Assembly: GCF_037024155.1 (NCBI RefSeq)
Contig: NZ_JAYKTS010000012.1
Location: forward strand, 51,670 to 115,669
From: Bacillus sp. 2205SS5-2
Lineage (GTDB): Bacteria > Bacillota > Bacilli > Bacillales > Bacillaceae_K
Length of the DNA stretch: 64,000 nt
Direction of reading: 5' to 3'
In this document: positions 8,356 through 19,181 of the stretch, in pieces
Position numbering within the stretch: position 1 is the stretch's first letter
Layout of the letters: every line of letters starts with the position of its first letter
Notes under the pieces: model-generated
Database searches by the model: none
The model's input: only the letters and a program-made list of their open reading frames with translations
What the model was told of the DNA's origin: nothing
Made by a program: the position numbers and the translations under genes

Positions 8356-8693
8356 AAGGTTTTTCCGTATTGATTGTTGGTTGAAGATGAATTTCTGACT
8401 GAAGCTCGTTTTTTTCAGAATCACTTACCAAATGATACGAAAGATGCCTCGAAGCGTAGCTATATAAAGTTTTTGATCTTTTGCGAGTAGAAACAATCTT
8501 TGCGAAAACAGACTTTTTGAAAGATAAGAAAATTTTGTGAGTTTGATTGGTGTCTAGCTCTAGACGCTTTTCTTATTTAAAGGTATTGTACGTCCTTCTA
8601 GTGGATAAAATTGACAGGATACGAACAGCTCACTCTGAATCAAGCGTTTCACCAGGATATAATACGGGAAATTGTCTCGTAGAGGTGAAGACT
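8356..8693. repeat. Gene-free interval with a dispersed Bacillus-type repeat
   Basis: No open frame with an SD is seen. Bases 8490-8525 (AAACAATCTTTGCGAAAACAG and on) match the reverse complement of 4501-4536, sharing the core AAAACAGACTTTTT. A small dyad GTCTAG CT CTAGAC lies near 8552-8565. TATAAT near 8658 could be the -10 of the dead glycosylase gene that follows. Confidence 0.45.
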
Positions 8694-9580
8694 ATGTGAG
8701 TAGAAAAAATCGAATTGGTTCCACCCTATCACTTTGACCGAATATTAGAAGGGTTAGAGTTAGATCCATTGCATTGCATTGTATTGATCGAAAAAACAGA
8801 ATCTTAAAAGTTCCCTACTATGGCAGTGAAGATGAAGTAATCACGATTAAGGCACTAGGGTCGGAAGCAAGCCCAGCCCTGTTTGTTTCTGCAGAGAATA
8901 AGCAGGTGAAAAAATAAGTGCTAACTCGAATGGCAGAAATTTTTCAATGGAACGAAGATTTACAGGGAATTTCCCATTATTTCAGAGAAACAGACTTAAA
9001 ATCAATCTTTCAAGAGCACAGTGGTACGCCAGTTGTGTTAGAATTTAGTCCTTATGGTTCGTTAATAAAATGTATTTTGGGTTAACAAGTCACCATGACA
9101 CTGGCTTTACGGCTGAATGAACGCTTTGTTCATACATATGGGCGACAAAAAGATGGAGTGTGGTTTTATCCATCTCCAGATAAAGTTGCTACCTTCACTG
9201 TCGATGAATTACGGGAGCTAAAATTAAGTACCCGCAAAGCAGAGTATATTATCGGATTATCACAAAAAATAGCAAGCGGTGATTTACAATTAGATAGGCT
9301 CCAACGACTAACAGATAGTGAAGTGATCAGCGAGATAACGAAGATTAGAGGAATCGGATTATGGACCGCAGAGAATTATTTATTGTTTGCACTTGGTCGC
9401 CCGAATCTTTTTCCGAACGTGGATATCGGGATACAAAATGCGGTCAAAAAGCTGTATGGCCTAAATCGTAAACCGACCATTGAAGAACTAACCCAATATG
9501 AAAAAAACTGGGAACCGTATTTAAGTTATGCCTCCTTTTATTTATGGAGAAGTATAGAAACTGGAAGTGATAAGAAATGA
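8694..9580 (+). pseudogene. DNA-3-methyladenine glycosylase (AlkA/YfjP-like), decayed
   Basis: The locus encodes a base-excision glycosylase that would remove alkylated purines, but it is broken in at least four places. ATG 8694 is followed at once by TGA 8697. An extra copy of a 5-base unit at 8767-8786 shifts the frame after DPLHCI. A TAA follows ENKQVKK near 8918, and TAA replaces the first Gln of the normal LGQQVT motif near 9084. The 3' part (9095-9580) still reads as the helix-hairpin-helix domain, with IRGIGLWTAENYLL and the catalytic Asp in FPNVDIGI. It overlaps rlmD by four bases. B. subtilis has yfjP in the same place. Confidence 0.88.
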
Positions 9581-10959
9581 AAGCACAAACAACAAACATA
9601 GCCATTAAAAAGGGGCAAGAATTCCCCTTAACGATTAAACGTCTTGGAATCAACGGAGAGGGTGTGGGTTATTTTAAAAAGCAAGTCGTCTTCGTACCCG
9701 GTGCTCTTCCAGGCGAAGAAGTCGTTGTTCAAGCAACGGACATTAAACATAAATTTGCGCAAGGAAAGGTCATCAAAATTCGCAAAAAATCCCCTCACCG
9801 TGCAACGCCACCATGCCCTGTTTACCATCAATGCGGAGGCTGTCAGTTGCAGCATTTAGAGTATGACCAGCAGCTTGTGGAAAAGCGGGACATCGTGATT
9901 CAAGCACTGGAAAGGCACACGAAATTTGATTTAGATACACTAGAAATTCGTCCGACCATCGGAATGGAAAACCCGTGGCATTACCGTAATAAAAGTCAAT
10001 TCCAAGTGGGGATTAACAAAGGAAAAGTGATAACGGGACTCTACAGCTTAAACTCTCATAAACTGATCGACATCCCTGAATGCATCGTCCAGCATCCACA
10101 GGTCAACAAAGTAGTGAATGTTGTCAAAAGAATACTAGCTGATTTTAAAGTGCCAATTTATCAGGAAAAAACGAAAAAAGGCATTGTCAAAACGATCGTA
10201 ACAAGAGTTGGCGTTACTTCTGGGGAAATTCAGGTGGTATTGGTTACTGTGAAAAAAGACCTGCCCAGAAAAGAAGTCATTGTGGCTGAGATTCAAAAAA
10301 GGATTCCGGAAGTCGTATCAGTAATGCAAAATGTCAATCCCAAATCAACCTCCCTTATTTTCGGTAAAGATACGCATCATCTAGCAGGGAAAGAAGTGAT
10401 TGAAGAGCAGTTAGAAGACTTTACGTATGAACTATCCGCTCGTGCATTCTTTCAATTGAATCCAACCCAAACCGTCAAGCTTTATAATGAAGCGAAGCAG
10501 GCAGCCCAGCTTACCGGCAAGGAGAAAATCGTCGATGCTTATTGTGGCGTTGGGACGATTGGCTTGTGGCTAGCAGACGGTGCAGCAGAAATTCGCGGCA
10601 TGGACGTGGTCTCAGAAGGAATTCAAGATGCCCAGAAAAATGCGGAAAAATTTGGTGTGAAGAATGCGATTTATAAAGTAGGAACAGCCGAAGAGTGGCT
10701 ACCTCGTTGGAAAAAAGAAGGCTGGCGTCCAGATGTGGTAGTGGTTGATCCACCGAGAACGGGTTGTGAGGATGGATTCTTAGCAACCATTTTAGCGGTG
10801 AGACCGAAAAAGCTGATATATGTTTCGTGTAATCCTTCAACGCTTGCACGCGATATTAAAGTGTTAAGCTCCAAATATGATGTGAAGTATATTCAGCCAG
10901 TGGATATGTTTCCGCAGACCGCGCACGTCGAGTGCGTGGCGTTGATAGAGTTAAAATAG
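9577..10959 (+). CDS. rlmD: 23S rRNA (uracil-C5)-methyltransferase RlmD/YfjO type
   Basis: This 460-residue enzyme methylates C5 of a uridine in 23S rRNA (U1939 or a neighbouring site) using SAM. An N-terminal TRAM domain (residues 12-68, [11 protein letters not shown]) is followed by the [4Fe-4S] cysteines in [10 protein letters not shown] (about 80, 86, 89) and CIVQHP (about 169). The Rossmann methyltransferase core has [12 protein letters not shown] (about 319), DPPRTGC and the catalytic cysteine in VSCNPS (about 418). It overlaps the dead glycosylase gene by four bases. B. subtilis has two such proteins; synteny points to YfjO rather than RlmCD. The 3' end of this family is a known insertion site for mobile elements in streptococci, and an island begins right behind it here. 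Confidence 0.9.
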   Translation: MKAQTTNIAIKKGQEFPLTIKRLGINGEGVGYFKKQVVFVPGALPGEEVVVQATDIKHKFAQGKVIKIRKKSPHRATPPCPVYHQCGGCQLQHLEYDQQLVEKRDIVIQALERHTKFDLDTLEIRPTIGMENPWHYRNKSQFQVGINKGKVITGLYSLNSHKLIDIPECIVQHPQVNKVVNVVKRILADFKVPIYQEKTKKGIVKTIVTRVGVTSGEIQVVLVTVKKDLPRKEVIVAEIQKRIPEVVSVMQNVNPKSTSLIFGKDTHHLAGKEVIEEQLEDFTYELSARAFFQLNPTQTVKLYNEAKQAAQLTGKEKIVDAYCGVGTIGLWLADGAAEIRGMDVVSEGIQDAQKNAEKFGVKNAIYKVGTAEEWLPRWKKEGWRPDVVVVDPPRTGCEDGFLATILAVRPKKLIYVSCNPSTLARDIKVLSSKYDVKYIQPVDMFPQTAHVECVALIELK

Positions 10960-11014
10960 CTTGGTATCAATAGGCTTAGTGTTTTTTAACTGAATATTGA
11001 AGTGTGTTTTATGT

Positions 11015-11046
11015 TCCCTCGGACTAATGGTTCGAGGGATTTTTTG
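11015..11046 (+). terminator. Terminator after rlmD
   Basis: TCCCTCG (11015-11021) and CGAGGGA (11033-11039) form a perfect stem followed by TTTTTT. Right behind it, 11046-11058 reads GACCCCCGGGGTC, a near-palindrome at the host/island junction. Confidence 0.85.
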
Positions 11047-11140
11047 ACCCCCGGGGTCTTACTTTTACGCGGAATAAATGAACATAAGATGATTAGTTAG
11101 TTTTGCGAAAAATTTATTTCCAAAAGAAAGGGGATTTTTA

Positions 11141-11169
11141 TTGACTCAGACAATAAAATGAAATACACT
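11141..11169 (+). promoter_or_regulatory. Sigma-A promoter of the type I restriction operon
   Basis: TTGACT (11141-11146), 17-base spacer, TACACT (11164-11169). It lies 40 bases before the XRE-type gene that heads the hsd operon, and no terminator intervenes before hsdM. Confidence 0.6.
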
Positions 11170-11208
11170 AAAATAGTAAAAGATTTATCAGTATAGGGAT
11201 GTGGTTCA

Positions 11209-11802
11209 TTGATTGGACTGGAATATATTCTAAACTTACACAATATGCAACACATGGAATTGGCAGAAAGGCTAGGAATACGAAAACAAAACATTAACTT
11301 ATGGATTAAAGGGAAACAAAATATTCCCAAAAAATACCTTCCGATATTAGTAGATATTTTTGGAGTTGAGGAAGAATATTTCATTAAGGAATTATCAGAC
11401 GTTGAAAAACTAGAGATCCAAAAGGAAAAACTAAAACAAGATTTAAAACCAGTTATTAAAAATCATGAACAGCAGTTTTTAATTGGTGAAGTGAATGATA
11501 TCGTTGGAGTACCTGTTTATGACAAAGAAGAAATGAATACCATCGAGCGAAATATTGAAAAAGCAAAGTTGGTGTCAAGGTTCAAACAGGTAATGGAAAT
11601 AGTGGATGATCATCCTAACTTAGATACATTTAAACTAATTGTTGAGTTACTGGAAAAATCACAACACGAAGTCATTTTGCATAAAACCATTGAAGCCCTA
11701 GCACATTATTTAGAAGTTTTACCTGACTGGGTTTCAACTGGGCCGGAACAAGATGAGTTTGAAAGTGAGCTTTTTGAAGTTCTTGATGATAATAACTTTT
11801 AG
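11209..11802 (+). CDS. XRE-like helix-turn-helix regulator heading the hsd operon
   Basis: A 197-residue protein whose first 60 residues form a Cro/CI-type HTH: HNMQHMELAERLGIRKQNINLWIKG reads as helices 2 and 3, followed by IPKKYLPILVDIFGVEEEYF. The rest is charged and helical (long Lys/Glu run around 65-85, then two helical segments), probably for dimerisation or for binding a signal. The start is TTG at 11209. It lies 17 bases before hsdM with the same promoter, so it is probably the controller of the restriction operon. XRE regulators commonly delay restriction until methylation is complete; that role here is inference. Confidence 0.75.
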   Translation: MIGLEYILNLHNMQHMELAERLGIRKQNINLWIKGKQNIPKKYLPILVDIFGVEEEYFIKELSDVEKLEIQKEKLKQDLKPVIKNHEQQFLIGEVNDIVGVPVYDKEEMNTIERNIEKAKLVSRFKQVMEIVDDHPNLDTFKLIVELLEKSQHEVILHKTIEALAHYLEVLPDWVSTGPEQDEFESELFEVLDDNNF

Positions 11803-11819
11803 AGAAGGAGTAGAAGCAT

Positions 11820-13337
11820 ATGGCAACAGCGAATATTGGATTTGAAGAAACGTTATGGAAAGCGGCAGATAAATTAAGAGGAAGTATGGACTCGGGTGAA
11901 TATAAACACGTTGTCCTTGGGCTTTTATTCTTAAAGTACATCTCTGATAAATTTGAAACAAAATATAATGAGCTTCTTGAAGAAGGGGACGGCTTTGAAG
12001 AAGATCGTGATGAATATGAAGCTGAGAATATTTTCTGGGTTCCTAAAGAAGCAAGATGGGGTTTTATCAAGGATAATGCTAAGGACACAAGGATTGGTCA
12101 ATATATTGATGATGCGATGATTGAGATTGAAAAAGAAAACCCAGATTTAAAAGGGGTTTTAGATAAACGTTACGCTAGACCAGAAATTGATAAACGACGC
12201 CTAGGTGAATTGATTGATTTAATTTCAACTATTAAGCTCCATGATAAAAGTGAAAAAGATTTGCTAGGTCGTGTTTATGAATACTTTCTCGGTAAATTCG
12301 CAAGTGCTGAAGGAAAAGGTGGAGGAGAGTTCTATACACCAACAAGTGTAGTAAAAACATTGGTTGAAATGATTGAACCTTACAAAGGAAGGATATATGA
12401 CCCTTGTTGTGGAAGCGGTGGTATGTTTGTTCAAAGTGAAAAGTTTGTCGAGGAACATCATGGAAAAATCTCCGACCTTTCAATATATGGACAAGAACTA
12501 AACTCAACTACTTGGAAGCTTTGTAAAATGAACCTAGCAATTAGGGGGTTAGATGGAAATTTAGGAGAACATCATGCAGATACATTTCACGAAGACCTTC
12601 ATAAGACATTAAAATCTGATTATATTCTTGCAAACCCACCATTTAACATTAGTGACTGGGGGGGCGACCAATTAACGGACGATGTTCGATGGAAATATGG
12701 GACTCCACCTGCGGGAAATGCAAACTACGCATGGTTACAACATATGGTTTATCATTTGGCGCCAAATGGAGTTGCGGGAATTGTTCTAGCTAATGGTTCT
12801 TTAAGTTCCAATATTTCTAATGAAGGAGAAATTAGGAAGAACCTATTAGAAGCAGACCTTGTTGATGCAATTGTGGCTCTTCCTGACAAACTATTCTATT
12901 CAACCGGAATTCCCGTATCACTTTGGATTTTGAACAGGAATAAAAAGAGTAATCCGAAATTTAGAAGTAGGGAAAATGAGATTCTTTTCATTGACGCAAG
13001 GAATTCTGGTGTGCTGATTGATAGAAGGCATAGAGAATTAACAGAAGATGATATTGAAAAAATTGCTGATGCATATCACAAATGGAGAAATATTGATGGT
13101 GATTATGATGATATTAAGGGGTTTTGTAAATCAGCAAACCTAGATGATGTAAAAGAGCATGATTATGTTCTAACGCCAGGAAGATATGTTGGAATTGGTG
13201 ATATAGAAGACGATGGTATCCCTTTTGAAGAGAAAATGGAGAACTTGACGAATGATTTAAACAAACTTTTTAATAAATCCAGAAACCTAGAAGAAGAGAT
13301 TAGAAAAAATCTAGGAGGGATTGGATATGAATTCTAG
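11820..13337 (+). CDS. hsdM: Type I restriction-modification system, methyltransferase subunit HsdM
   Basis: HsdM (505 residues) methylates the N6 of adenine in the half-sites chosen by HsdS. It has the N-terminal helical HsdM_N domain ([22 protein letters not shown]), then the N6_Mtase domain with [10 protein letters not shown] (motif I, about 194) and the catalytic [11 protein letters not shown] (about 271). The C-terminus is a coiled coil ([22 protein letters not shown]) that contacts HsdS. Start ATG 11820 has SD GAGAAGGAG. It overlaps hsdS by eleven bases, indicating translational coupling. Confidence 0.96.
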   Translation: MATANIGFEETLWKAADKLRGSMDSGEYKHVVLGLLFLKYISDKFETKYNELLEEGDGFEEDRDEYEAENIFWVPKEARWGFIKDNAKDTRIGQYIDDAMIEIEKENPDLKGVLDKRYARPEIDKRRLGELIDLISTIKLHDKSEKDLLGRVYEYFLGKFASAEGKGGGEFYTPTSVVKTLVEMIEPYKGRIYDPCCGSGGMFVQSEKFVEEHHGKISDLSIYGQELNSTTWKLCKMNLAIRGLDGNLGEHHADTFHEDLHKTLKSDYILANPPFNISDWGGDQLTDDVRWKYGTPPAGNANYAWLQHMVYHLAPNGVAGIVLANGSLSSNISNEGEIRKNLLEADLVDAIVALPDKLFYSTGIPVSLWILNRNKKSNPKFRSRENEILFIDARNSGVLIDRRHRELTEDDIEKIADAYHKWRNIDGDYDDIKGFCKSANLDDVKEHDYVLTPGRYVGIGDIEDDGIPFEEKMENLTNDLNKLFNKSRNLEEEIRKNLGGIGYEF

Positions 13338-14664
13338 AACTTTTACCAAATCAGATCAGGAATTTGTATGGGAAGAAGTTAAGTTAGCTGATGTATGTGA
13401 ATTAATCTCAAGAGGCATAACTCCATCATATACAGAAAAAGATGGTGTAGTTGTAATAAACCAAAAATGCATTAGAGATAACATTGTAAATTTAGACTTA
13501 TCTAGATTAACAAATCCCCAAAAAAGAAAAATACCTGAGCATAAGTACCTCAAATCTTATGATGTGTTAATCAATTCAACTGGTGTGGGTACTTTAGGTA
13601 GGGTTGCCCAGGTGAAGAGTATAAATGATAAAATGACTGTTGATTCTCATGTTACGATTGTTAGAGGTAATGAAAAAGTATCCCCTGAATTCTTGGGATA
13701 TAATCTTTTTATGCAGCAACCAAATATTGAAAATCTTGCTGAAGGTTCAACAGGCCAAACTGAATTATCAAGAATTAGGCTAGGTGAGACAATACGTGTT
13801 CAACTGCCGCCGATAAATGAGCAAAAGGTCATTGCACAAATTTTTTCCGCTTTGGATCAAAAAATAGAAACCAATAATCTAATTAATAATAAACTTGAGG
13901 AAATGGCTCAGGCCATTTTTAAACAATGGTTTGTGGATTTTGAATTTCCTAATGATAATGGAAATCCCTATAAAACTAGTGGTGGAGAAATGGTTAAAAG
14001 TGAGTTGGGAATGATTCCTAAGAATTGGGAAGTAACAACGTTTAGAAGTTTTACAAGCAATGTTCTAGGTGGAGACTGGGGCAAAGAAAATGAGCAAGGC
14101 AACTATAAAAAAGCTGTGTACTGTCTTCGAGGGGCTGACATTCCAGAAGTCAGAGAGGGTAGAAGAGGGGCTTTACCAAAAAGGTATATACTTGAAAAAA
14201 ATCATATAAATAAGAAGCTCACATCTGGAGATATAGTAGTTGAGATTTCAGGAGGAAGCCCCACACAATCTACGGGTCGGATTACGTATATTAATGATTT
14301 AATGTTAAGTAAATACGATGAAGATTTTGTGTGTACGAATTTTTGTAGGGCAATCACATTAGAAGACCCTAAGTACATGTATTATTTTTATTTTTATTGG
14401 AAAATGTTATATGACTTGAATGTGTTCTTTCAATTTGAAAATGGGACAACCGGGATAAAAAACTTAGATATAAACTCATTCTTAGATAGATTTAAAATAG
14501 TTTCACCGGGAATAGAACTAGTTAAAAGGTTCGACAATCTTATAAGACCTATTGTAGATATGATTCAAATAAATGGAAATGAAAATTTAAAATTATCGAA
14601 AACCCGCGACACTTTACTCCCTAAACTAATGTCCGGCGAAATCCGAGTACGACTCGAAAATTAA
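13327..14664 (+). CDS. hsdS: Type I restriction-modification system, specificity subunit HsdS
   Basis: HsdS (445 residues) recognises the bipartite DNA target and holds the complex together. Two target-recognition domains are seen: TRD1 from about 15 to 165 (ending [20 protein letters not shown], the central conserved helix) and TRD2 from about 225 to 410, with the second helix ending in [12 protein letters not shown]. The spacer helix [15 protein letters not shown] is typical. ATG 13327 fits the AGGAGGGA SD better than TTG 13321, which is too close. The target sequence cannot be predicted from this alone. The gene is AT-rich like other HsdS. Confidence 0.95.
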   Translation: MNSRTFTKSDQEFVWEEVKLADVCELISRGITPSYTEKDGVVVINQKCIRDNIVNLDLSRLTNPQKRKIPEHKYLKSYDVLINSTGVGTLGRVAQVKSINDKMTVDSHVTIVRGNEKVSPEFLGYNLFMQQPNIENLAEGSTGQTELSRIRLGETIRVQLPPINEQKVIAQIFSALDQKIETNNLINNKLEEMAQAIFKQWFVDFEFPNDNGNPYKTSGGEMVKSELGMIPKNWEVTTFRSFTSNVLGGDWGKENEQGNYKKAVYCLRGADIPEVREGRRGALPKRYILEKNHINKKLTSGDIVVEISGGSPTQSTGRITYINDLMLSKYDEDFVCTNFCRAITLEDPKYMYYFYFYWKMLYDLNVFFQFENGTTGIKNLDINSFLDRFKIVSPGIELVKRFDNLIRPIVDMIQINGNENLKLSKTRDTLLPKLMSGEIRVRLEN

Positions 14665-14676
14665 GGAGATGCACTT

Positions 14677-14880
14677 TTGAAGTTTGGAATCCGCAAGCCA
14701 AGCTTAAAGAAGAGAATCTCAGCAAGAACTATCATCAAGCGGCAGGTCGTTCATCGGGCTGGTTTAAAAATGCCAAAAGGGTATGGATGGTTACGAAATC
14801 CTAAGAAGTATGCTTACAACAAGGTGTATCAGAAAACGACATTTGATATTTTTAAGTTAATGAAGAAGTTTTTCAAATAA
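14677..14880 (+). CDS. Small, extremely basic protein between hsdS and hsdR
   Basis: A 67-residue protein with 21 Lys/Arg and only one Asp. It starts at TTG 14677 with SD AAGGAG. Segments are [38 protein letters not shown] and [13 protein letters not shown] recall similar small basic proteins from Firmicute phages and islands but no function. Its charge suggests nucleic-acid or ribosome contact. It is placed between the specificity and restriction genes, so it may be part of the operon, or a cargo gene. There is no signal peptide or membrane segment. Confidence 0.65.
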   Translation: MKFGIRKPSLKKRISARTIIKRQVVHRAGLKMPKGYGWLRNPKKYAYNKVYQKTTFDIFKLMKKFFK

Positions 14881-14905
14881 TGGTTGTTGGAAAAGGGGGA
14901 AGCGT

Positions 14906-17900
14906 ATGAGCCTCTTAGAAAATTTCACCGAAGATAAATTGGAAGAAGCTGCAATAGAAATTTTGCAGGAACTAGACTATGACTATATTTTTGCTCCTGA
15001 AATTAGTTGTGATGGAGAACGTCCTGAAAGAAAAGATTATCGAGAAGTTATACTGGAACAGCGTGTAAAGGATGCGCTGTTTCAAATAAACAGAAATCTA
15101 CCTCAAGAAGCGTTGGATGAGGCTTTTCGTAAGATTATCGCTTTTAACAGTCCAATTTTAGAGGAGAATAATCGGTTTTTCCATCAACTTTTAGTAGAAG
15201 GGATTGAAGTGTCTTTTCGTGAGGATGGGAATAACCGAACGAAGAAAGCCTTTTTGGTGGACTTCGAAAATCCAGAACGCAATGATTTCTTAGCTGTCAA
15301 TCAGTTTACAATCGTAGAACATGAGGAACGGAGGCCAGATTTAATCCTTTTTATAAATGGTATTCCTCTAGTTGTGATTGAATTGAAGTCAGCTACAGAT
15401 GAAAATGTAGGTATTGATAATGCCTATGAGCAAATTCAGACGTATAAGAGAGATATTCCTTCTTTATTTAACTATAATGCGTTTTGTATTTTATCAGATG
15501 GTATTAATGCAAAAGCGGGGACAATCACTGCTAATCAAGAACGGTTTATGAATTGGAGAACGATTGACGGTGAAAACATCGAATCTTTAGATGTTCCTCA
15601 ATATGAAGTCATGCTACGAGGAATGCTTGGAAAAGAACGAGTGCTAGACATCATTCGAAATTTCATTCTATTTCAAGAAACAAAGGAAGAAGAGAAAGAT
15701 GAGGACGGCGAGAAAATTGGAGACAAGAAAACCATTGCGAAAATTCTAGCTGCTTATCATCAATACTTTGCTGTAAAAAAAGCGGTTGATCATACGAAAG
15801 AAGCTTCTAGTGAATCTGGTGATAGAAAAATCGGTGTTATTTGGCATACACAAGGTTCAGGGAAAAGTTTTTCTATGGTGTTTTATACGGCTCAGCTTGT
15901 TCAAAAACTCAATAATCCAACTATTGTTGTCATTACAGACCGTAATGATTTAGATGATCAGCTATATCAAACATTTTGGAAATCTCGTGATGTATTAAGA
16001 CAAACACCAAAACAAGCCCATGTAAGAAAGCTAACAGATGAACAGAAAAAGCAACAAGCGAAGGATAATTCAAAAGAACAGAATGGACTATATGATCTAT
16101 TAAATGATCGTGAGTCTGGTGGGATTATTTTTACAACGATCCAAAAGTTTAAACCGGATGAGGGAGAGATGCCGGTATTAACTGATCGCCGAAATGTGAT
16201 CATTATTGCAGATGAGGCTCACCGTAGCCAATATGGGTTAGAAGCTAAAACAAACACAAAGACTGGTGAAGTGAAGTTTGGCTATGCAAAGTATTTAAGA
16301 GATGCACTCCCTAATGCTTCTTTCATCGGGTTTACTGGAACCCCTATTGAATTAGAAGATAAATCGACTCCAGCTGTCTTTGGAAATTATATCGATATAT
16401 ATGATATGACAAGAGCAGTCGAAGATGAAGCGACAGTTAAGATTTATTATGAGAACCGGATTATTAAGCTGGAGACAGACGATGAAGAATTGAAGAAAAT
16501 TGATGATGAGTTTGAAGAAATTACAGAAGGCCAAGAAGATAACGATCGAGAGAAATATAAAACAAAATGGTCTAGGTTAGAAGCAATTGTTGGCTCCCCT
16601 AACCGGATTAAGCAATTAGCAAAAGATATCGTGGAGCATTATGAAGAAAAGACCAAAACAATTGATGGAAAGGCAATGGTTGTTTGTATGAGTCGCCGTA
16701 TTTGTGTTGAACTTTATGATGCAATTGTTGCATTGAGACCTGATTGGCATAGCGATGATGTCAATAAAGGAATGGTTAAAGTAGTGATGACCGGAGGAGC
16801 TGGCGACGATGAAAAGCTACAACCTCATATTGGTGGAAAACAACGAAGAGACACTTTAGCTAAACGAATGAAAGATAATAGTGATGAACTAAAGATTGTC
16901 ATTGTTAGGGACATGTGGCTAACGGGCTTTGATGTTCCATCGATGCACACAATGTATATTGATAAGCCAATGAAAGGCCATAACTTAATGCAAGCCATCG
17001 CACGAGTAAATCGTGTCTTTAAAGATAAAGCTGGCGGAGTTGTAGTCGATTATCTAGGAATTCTTGAAGCTTTGAAAAAGGCCCTAAATCAATATACTGA
17101 AAGTGATAAAAAGAGTACAGGTATTGATACCTCTGCAGCTGTTATGGTGATGACAGAGAAACTAGAAATTCTTCGTGATATGATGCATGGCTTTGATTAC
17201 TCTGCATTTATGGGGACATCACAAGCTGGTAGAATGCGAGCAATTGTCGGTGGCATGAACTTTATACTTGGTAAGCCAGAAAAAGAACAAAAAGACTTCA
17301 AGCAAATTGCGACAGAATTAGCAAAAGCCCATTCTTTATGTGCAGCGACTGATGAAGGAAAGAATGCTGCATTTGAGGTGAGTTATTTTAAAGCGGTAAA
17401 AGCTAGCTTAGTAAAATTAGAAGTAAAGCAACCGCAAAAGAAGTCTAAGAAAGAAGTAGAGGCAAGAGTTAACCAATTACTGGAGCGTTCAATTATCTCA
17501 GAAGAAGTTATTGATGTATTCGATGCGATGGGAATGAAACGCCCTGAAGTTTCTATTTTATCAGAAGAGTTTTTACAAGAAGTAAAAGAGATGAATCATA
17601 AAAACTTAGCAGTTGAAATGCTGAAGAAACTTTTAGAAGGCAACATCAAGACAATGGAAAAGAGAAACCTTGTCAAATCTGAAAAGTACTCTGATAAGCT
17701 CAAAAAGGCGTTGAATAAGTATAGAAATCAAGCGATTACGAATGCCGAAGTAATGGAAGAGTTAATCCGGATGGCGAGGGAAATGAAAAAGGCACGTGAG
17801 GAAGAAGAAGATCTTGGATTGAATGAAGATGAAATTGCTTTTTATGATGCGCTCACATCTGATGAAATTGTAAAAGAGTTAATGGACGATGATGTACTTA

Positions 17901-18154
17901 AGAAAATTGCAAATGAATTAACGGCTGCAATCAAACGTAATATTTCTATCGATTGGCATGTAAGAACAAGCGCTCAAGCTGGTATGAGAAGAATCATCAA
18001 ACGACTTCTAAAAAAATATGACTATCCACCAAAACAAGTGAAGCATGCTTTAGAAGTTGTTATGAGACAGGCGGAATTAATGTGTGGAAATGTTAAGGTT
18101 GAAGATTTACAGTCATTCCGAGCAGCAGAAGCAGGGGAAGATTATAACGTTTGA
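14906..18154 (+). CDS. hsdR: Type I restriction-modification system, restriction subunit HsdR
   Basis: HsdR (1082 residues) translocates and cuts unmethylated DNA using ATP. The N-terminal PD-(D/E)xK nuclease is seen as [20 protein letters not shown] (about 140-157). The SF2 motor follows: Walker [11 protein letters not shown] (about 317), DEAHRSQYG (about 436), FTGTPIE, and [18 protein letters not shown] with QAIARVNR in the second RecA lobe. A helical C-terminal region (about 850-1080) ends with [17 protein letters not shown] and should bind HsdM. Start ATG with SD AAAAGGGGGAAG. All catalytic motifs look intact, so the system should be active. Confidence 0.96.
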   Translation: MSLLENFTEDKLEEAAIEILQELDYDYIFAPEISCDGERPERKDYREVILEQRVKDALFQINRNLPQEALDEAFRKIIAFNSPILEENNRFFHQLLVEGIEVSFREDGNNRTKKAFLVDFENPERNDFLAVNQFTIVEHEERRPDLILFINGIPLVVIELKSATDENVGIDNAYEQIQTYKRDIPSLFNYNAFCILSDGINAKAGTITANQERFMNWRTIDGENIESLDVPQYEVMLRGMLGKERVLDIIRNFILFQETKEEEKDEDGEKIGDKKTIAKILAAYHQYFAVKKAVDHTKEASSESGDRKIGVIWHTQGSGKSFSMVFYTAQLVQKLNNPTIVVITDRNDLDDQLYQTFWKSRDVLRQTPKQAHVRKLTDEQKKQQAKDNSKEQNGLYDLLNDRESGGIIFTTIQKFKPDEGEMPVLTDRRNVIIIADEAHRSQYGLEAKTNTKTGEVKFGYAKYLRDALPNASFIGFTGTPIELEDKSTPAVFGNYIDIYDMTRAVEDEATVKIYYENRIIKLETDDEELKKIDDEFEEITEGQEDNDREKYKTKWSRLEAIVGSPNRIKQLAKDIVEHYEEKTKTIDGKAMVVCMSRRICVELYDAIVALRPDWHSDDVNKGMVKVVMTGGAGDDEKLQPHIGGKQRRDTLAKRMKDNSDELKIVIVRDMWLTGFDVPSMHTMYIDKPMKGHNLMQAIARVNRVFKDKAGGVVVDYLGILEALKKALNQYTESDKKSTGIDTSAAVMVMTEKLEILRDMMHGFDYSAFMGTSQAGRMRAIVGGMNFILGKPEKEQKDFKQIATELAKAHSLCAATDEGKNAAFEVSYFKAVKASLVKLEVKQPQKKSKKEVEARVNQLLERSIISEEVIDVFDAMGMKRPEVSILSEEFLQEVKEMNHKNLAVEMLKKLLEGNIKTMEKRNLVKSEKYSDKLKKALNKYRNQAITNAEVMEELIRMAREMKKAREEEEDLGLNEDEIAFYDALTSDEIVKELMDDDVLKKIANELTAAIKRNISIDWHVRTSAQAGMRRIIKRLLKKYDYPPKQVKHALEVVMRQAELMCGNVKVEDLQSFRAAEAGEDYNV

Positions 18155-18207
18155 TATAAAATTGACACCTATGAATTACTTGAAATAATAAAAAGGTAGG
18201 TGGGCCA

Positions 18208-18921
18208 ATGGATATTAGAGATTTGATTACTGCGATTAAAGAGGGGTTTCCCGATAAAGCAATTGATTTATCAGAAAGCCTTGAGCTTCTTAAGGAAGCG
18301 ATTAACGATACGATGGATAGTATTAATGGTCAGGTTAGTCAGGCTTATACCAAAAGAGACTTCGATGGAGTTAGACATTTCGCAGAATTAGGAGAGGAAA
18401 TTAATCAGTATGAACAAAAAATTGAGCATTTTATAGAATTACTAGAAGTGGATGCTTCGAATGAAAATATTGTTGAAGGTGAGGAAGAAGTTGTTGAAAC
18501 TGCTTCCCTCCCGGATTACTCAGCTTATTTAGTTGATACAAAAGTTGAGCATACTCTTTATGAAAATTTCACACATAAACGTCCCTTTGGATTTCGTATT
18601 AATAATGAGCAAATCATTGAAGTTAAAACTTGGCAGGAAATGCTTATTAAGACATGTGAATTGCTTATTACTGTAGATGAGGATAAGTTTATGAGCTTTG
18701 AAAATAAACCAGCCATGAATGGTAAGAAGCGTAAGTATTTTTCAAAACAAGAAAGTGAAATAAGAAAACCAAAATTAATTAGTAATAAGATATTTGTTGA
18801 AACCAACATTAGTGGGAATGGTGTTAGAAACCTGTTGCTTAAGCTGTTAAAAGAATACGGTTATAAGTCAAATGAATATAAAGTCTATTTAAAAGCGGAT
18901 TACACTGATCGACATAGTTAA
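18208..18921 (+). CDS. Unknown protein accompanying the restriction operon
   Basis: A 237-residue protein with a helical N-terminus (1-85, acidic), a Glu-rich linker (EGEEEVVE) and a C-terminal domain from about 115: KRPFGFRINNEQIIEVKTWQEMLIK, KRKYFSK, NKIFVETNISGNGVRNLL. That C-terminal pattern (a KRP-F motif, a SWxE-like helix and a final VETN strand) is a module I have seen near type I restriction genes and in phages, possibly DNA-binding, but I cannot name a family. It starts 54 bases after hsdR with SD AAAGGTAGGTGGG and may be co-transcribed. Function unknown. Confidence 0.65.
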   Translation: MDIRDLITAIKEGFPDKAIDLSESLELLKEAINDTMDSINGQVSQAYTKRDFDGVRHFAELGEEINQYEQKIEHFIELLEVDASNENIVEGEEEVVETASLPDYSAYLVDTKVEHTLYENFTHKRPFGFRINNEQIIEVKTWQEMLIKTCELLITVDEDKFMSFENKPAMNGKKRKYFSKQESEIRKPKLISNKIFVETNISGNGVRNLLLKLLKEYGYKSNEYKVYLKADYTDRHS

Positions 18922-18936
18922 GGAGAGGAATGTACT

Positions 18937-19152
18937 GTGGCAGATATTAAATTTGAAATTACGGAACAAATAGCAGTCCTTTCAGAATCAGCAAAAGGAT
19001 GGACCAAAGAGCTAAACTTAATTAGTTGGAACGGACGTGAGCCAAAGTACGATATTCGTGACTGGGGCCCTAATCATGAGAAGATGGGGAAAGGGGTTAC
19101 TTTGTCCAAGGAAGAATTGGATAATCTGGTGGTTGCACTAAGTAAAAGATAA
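18937..19152 (+). CDS. YdbC/PC4-like single-stranded DNA-binding protein
   Basis: A 71-residue protein of the YdbC/PC4 (p15 coactivator) fold: IKFEITEQIAVLSESAKGWTKELN, WNGREPKYDIRDW and KMGKGVTLSKEELDNL. Bacterial YdbC binds ssDNA with a curved beta sheet and dimerises through the C-terminal helix. GTG start at 18937 with SD GGAGAGGAA. It is fifteen bases after the previous gene, so both belong to one operon. In other Firmicutes it often appears in prophages and islands; a role in recombination or transcription is inferred. Confidence 0.85.
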   Translation: MADIKFEITEQIAVLSESAKGWTKELNLISWNGREPKYDIRDWGPNHEKMGKGVTLSKEELDNLVVALSKR

Positions 19153-19181
19153 ATTTTTAAATTTTCAACTTGGAGGATCAT

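Noticed and set aside
10511..10849. Antisense frame within rlmD
   Set aside because: Shadow of the methyltransferase core; His/Ser/Arg-rich composition typical of antisense reading.
11046..11058. GACCCCCGGGGTC near-palindrome as an attachment site
   Set aside because: Suggestive position, but no second copy was seen in the window and it may simply be part of the terminator surroundings.
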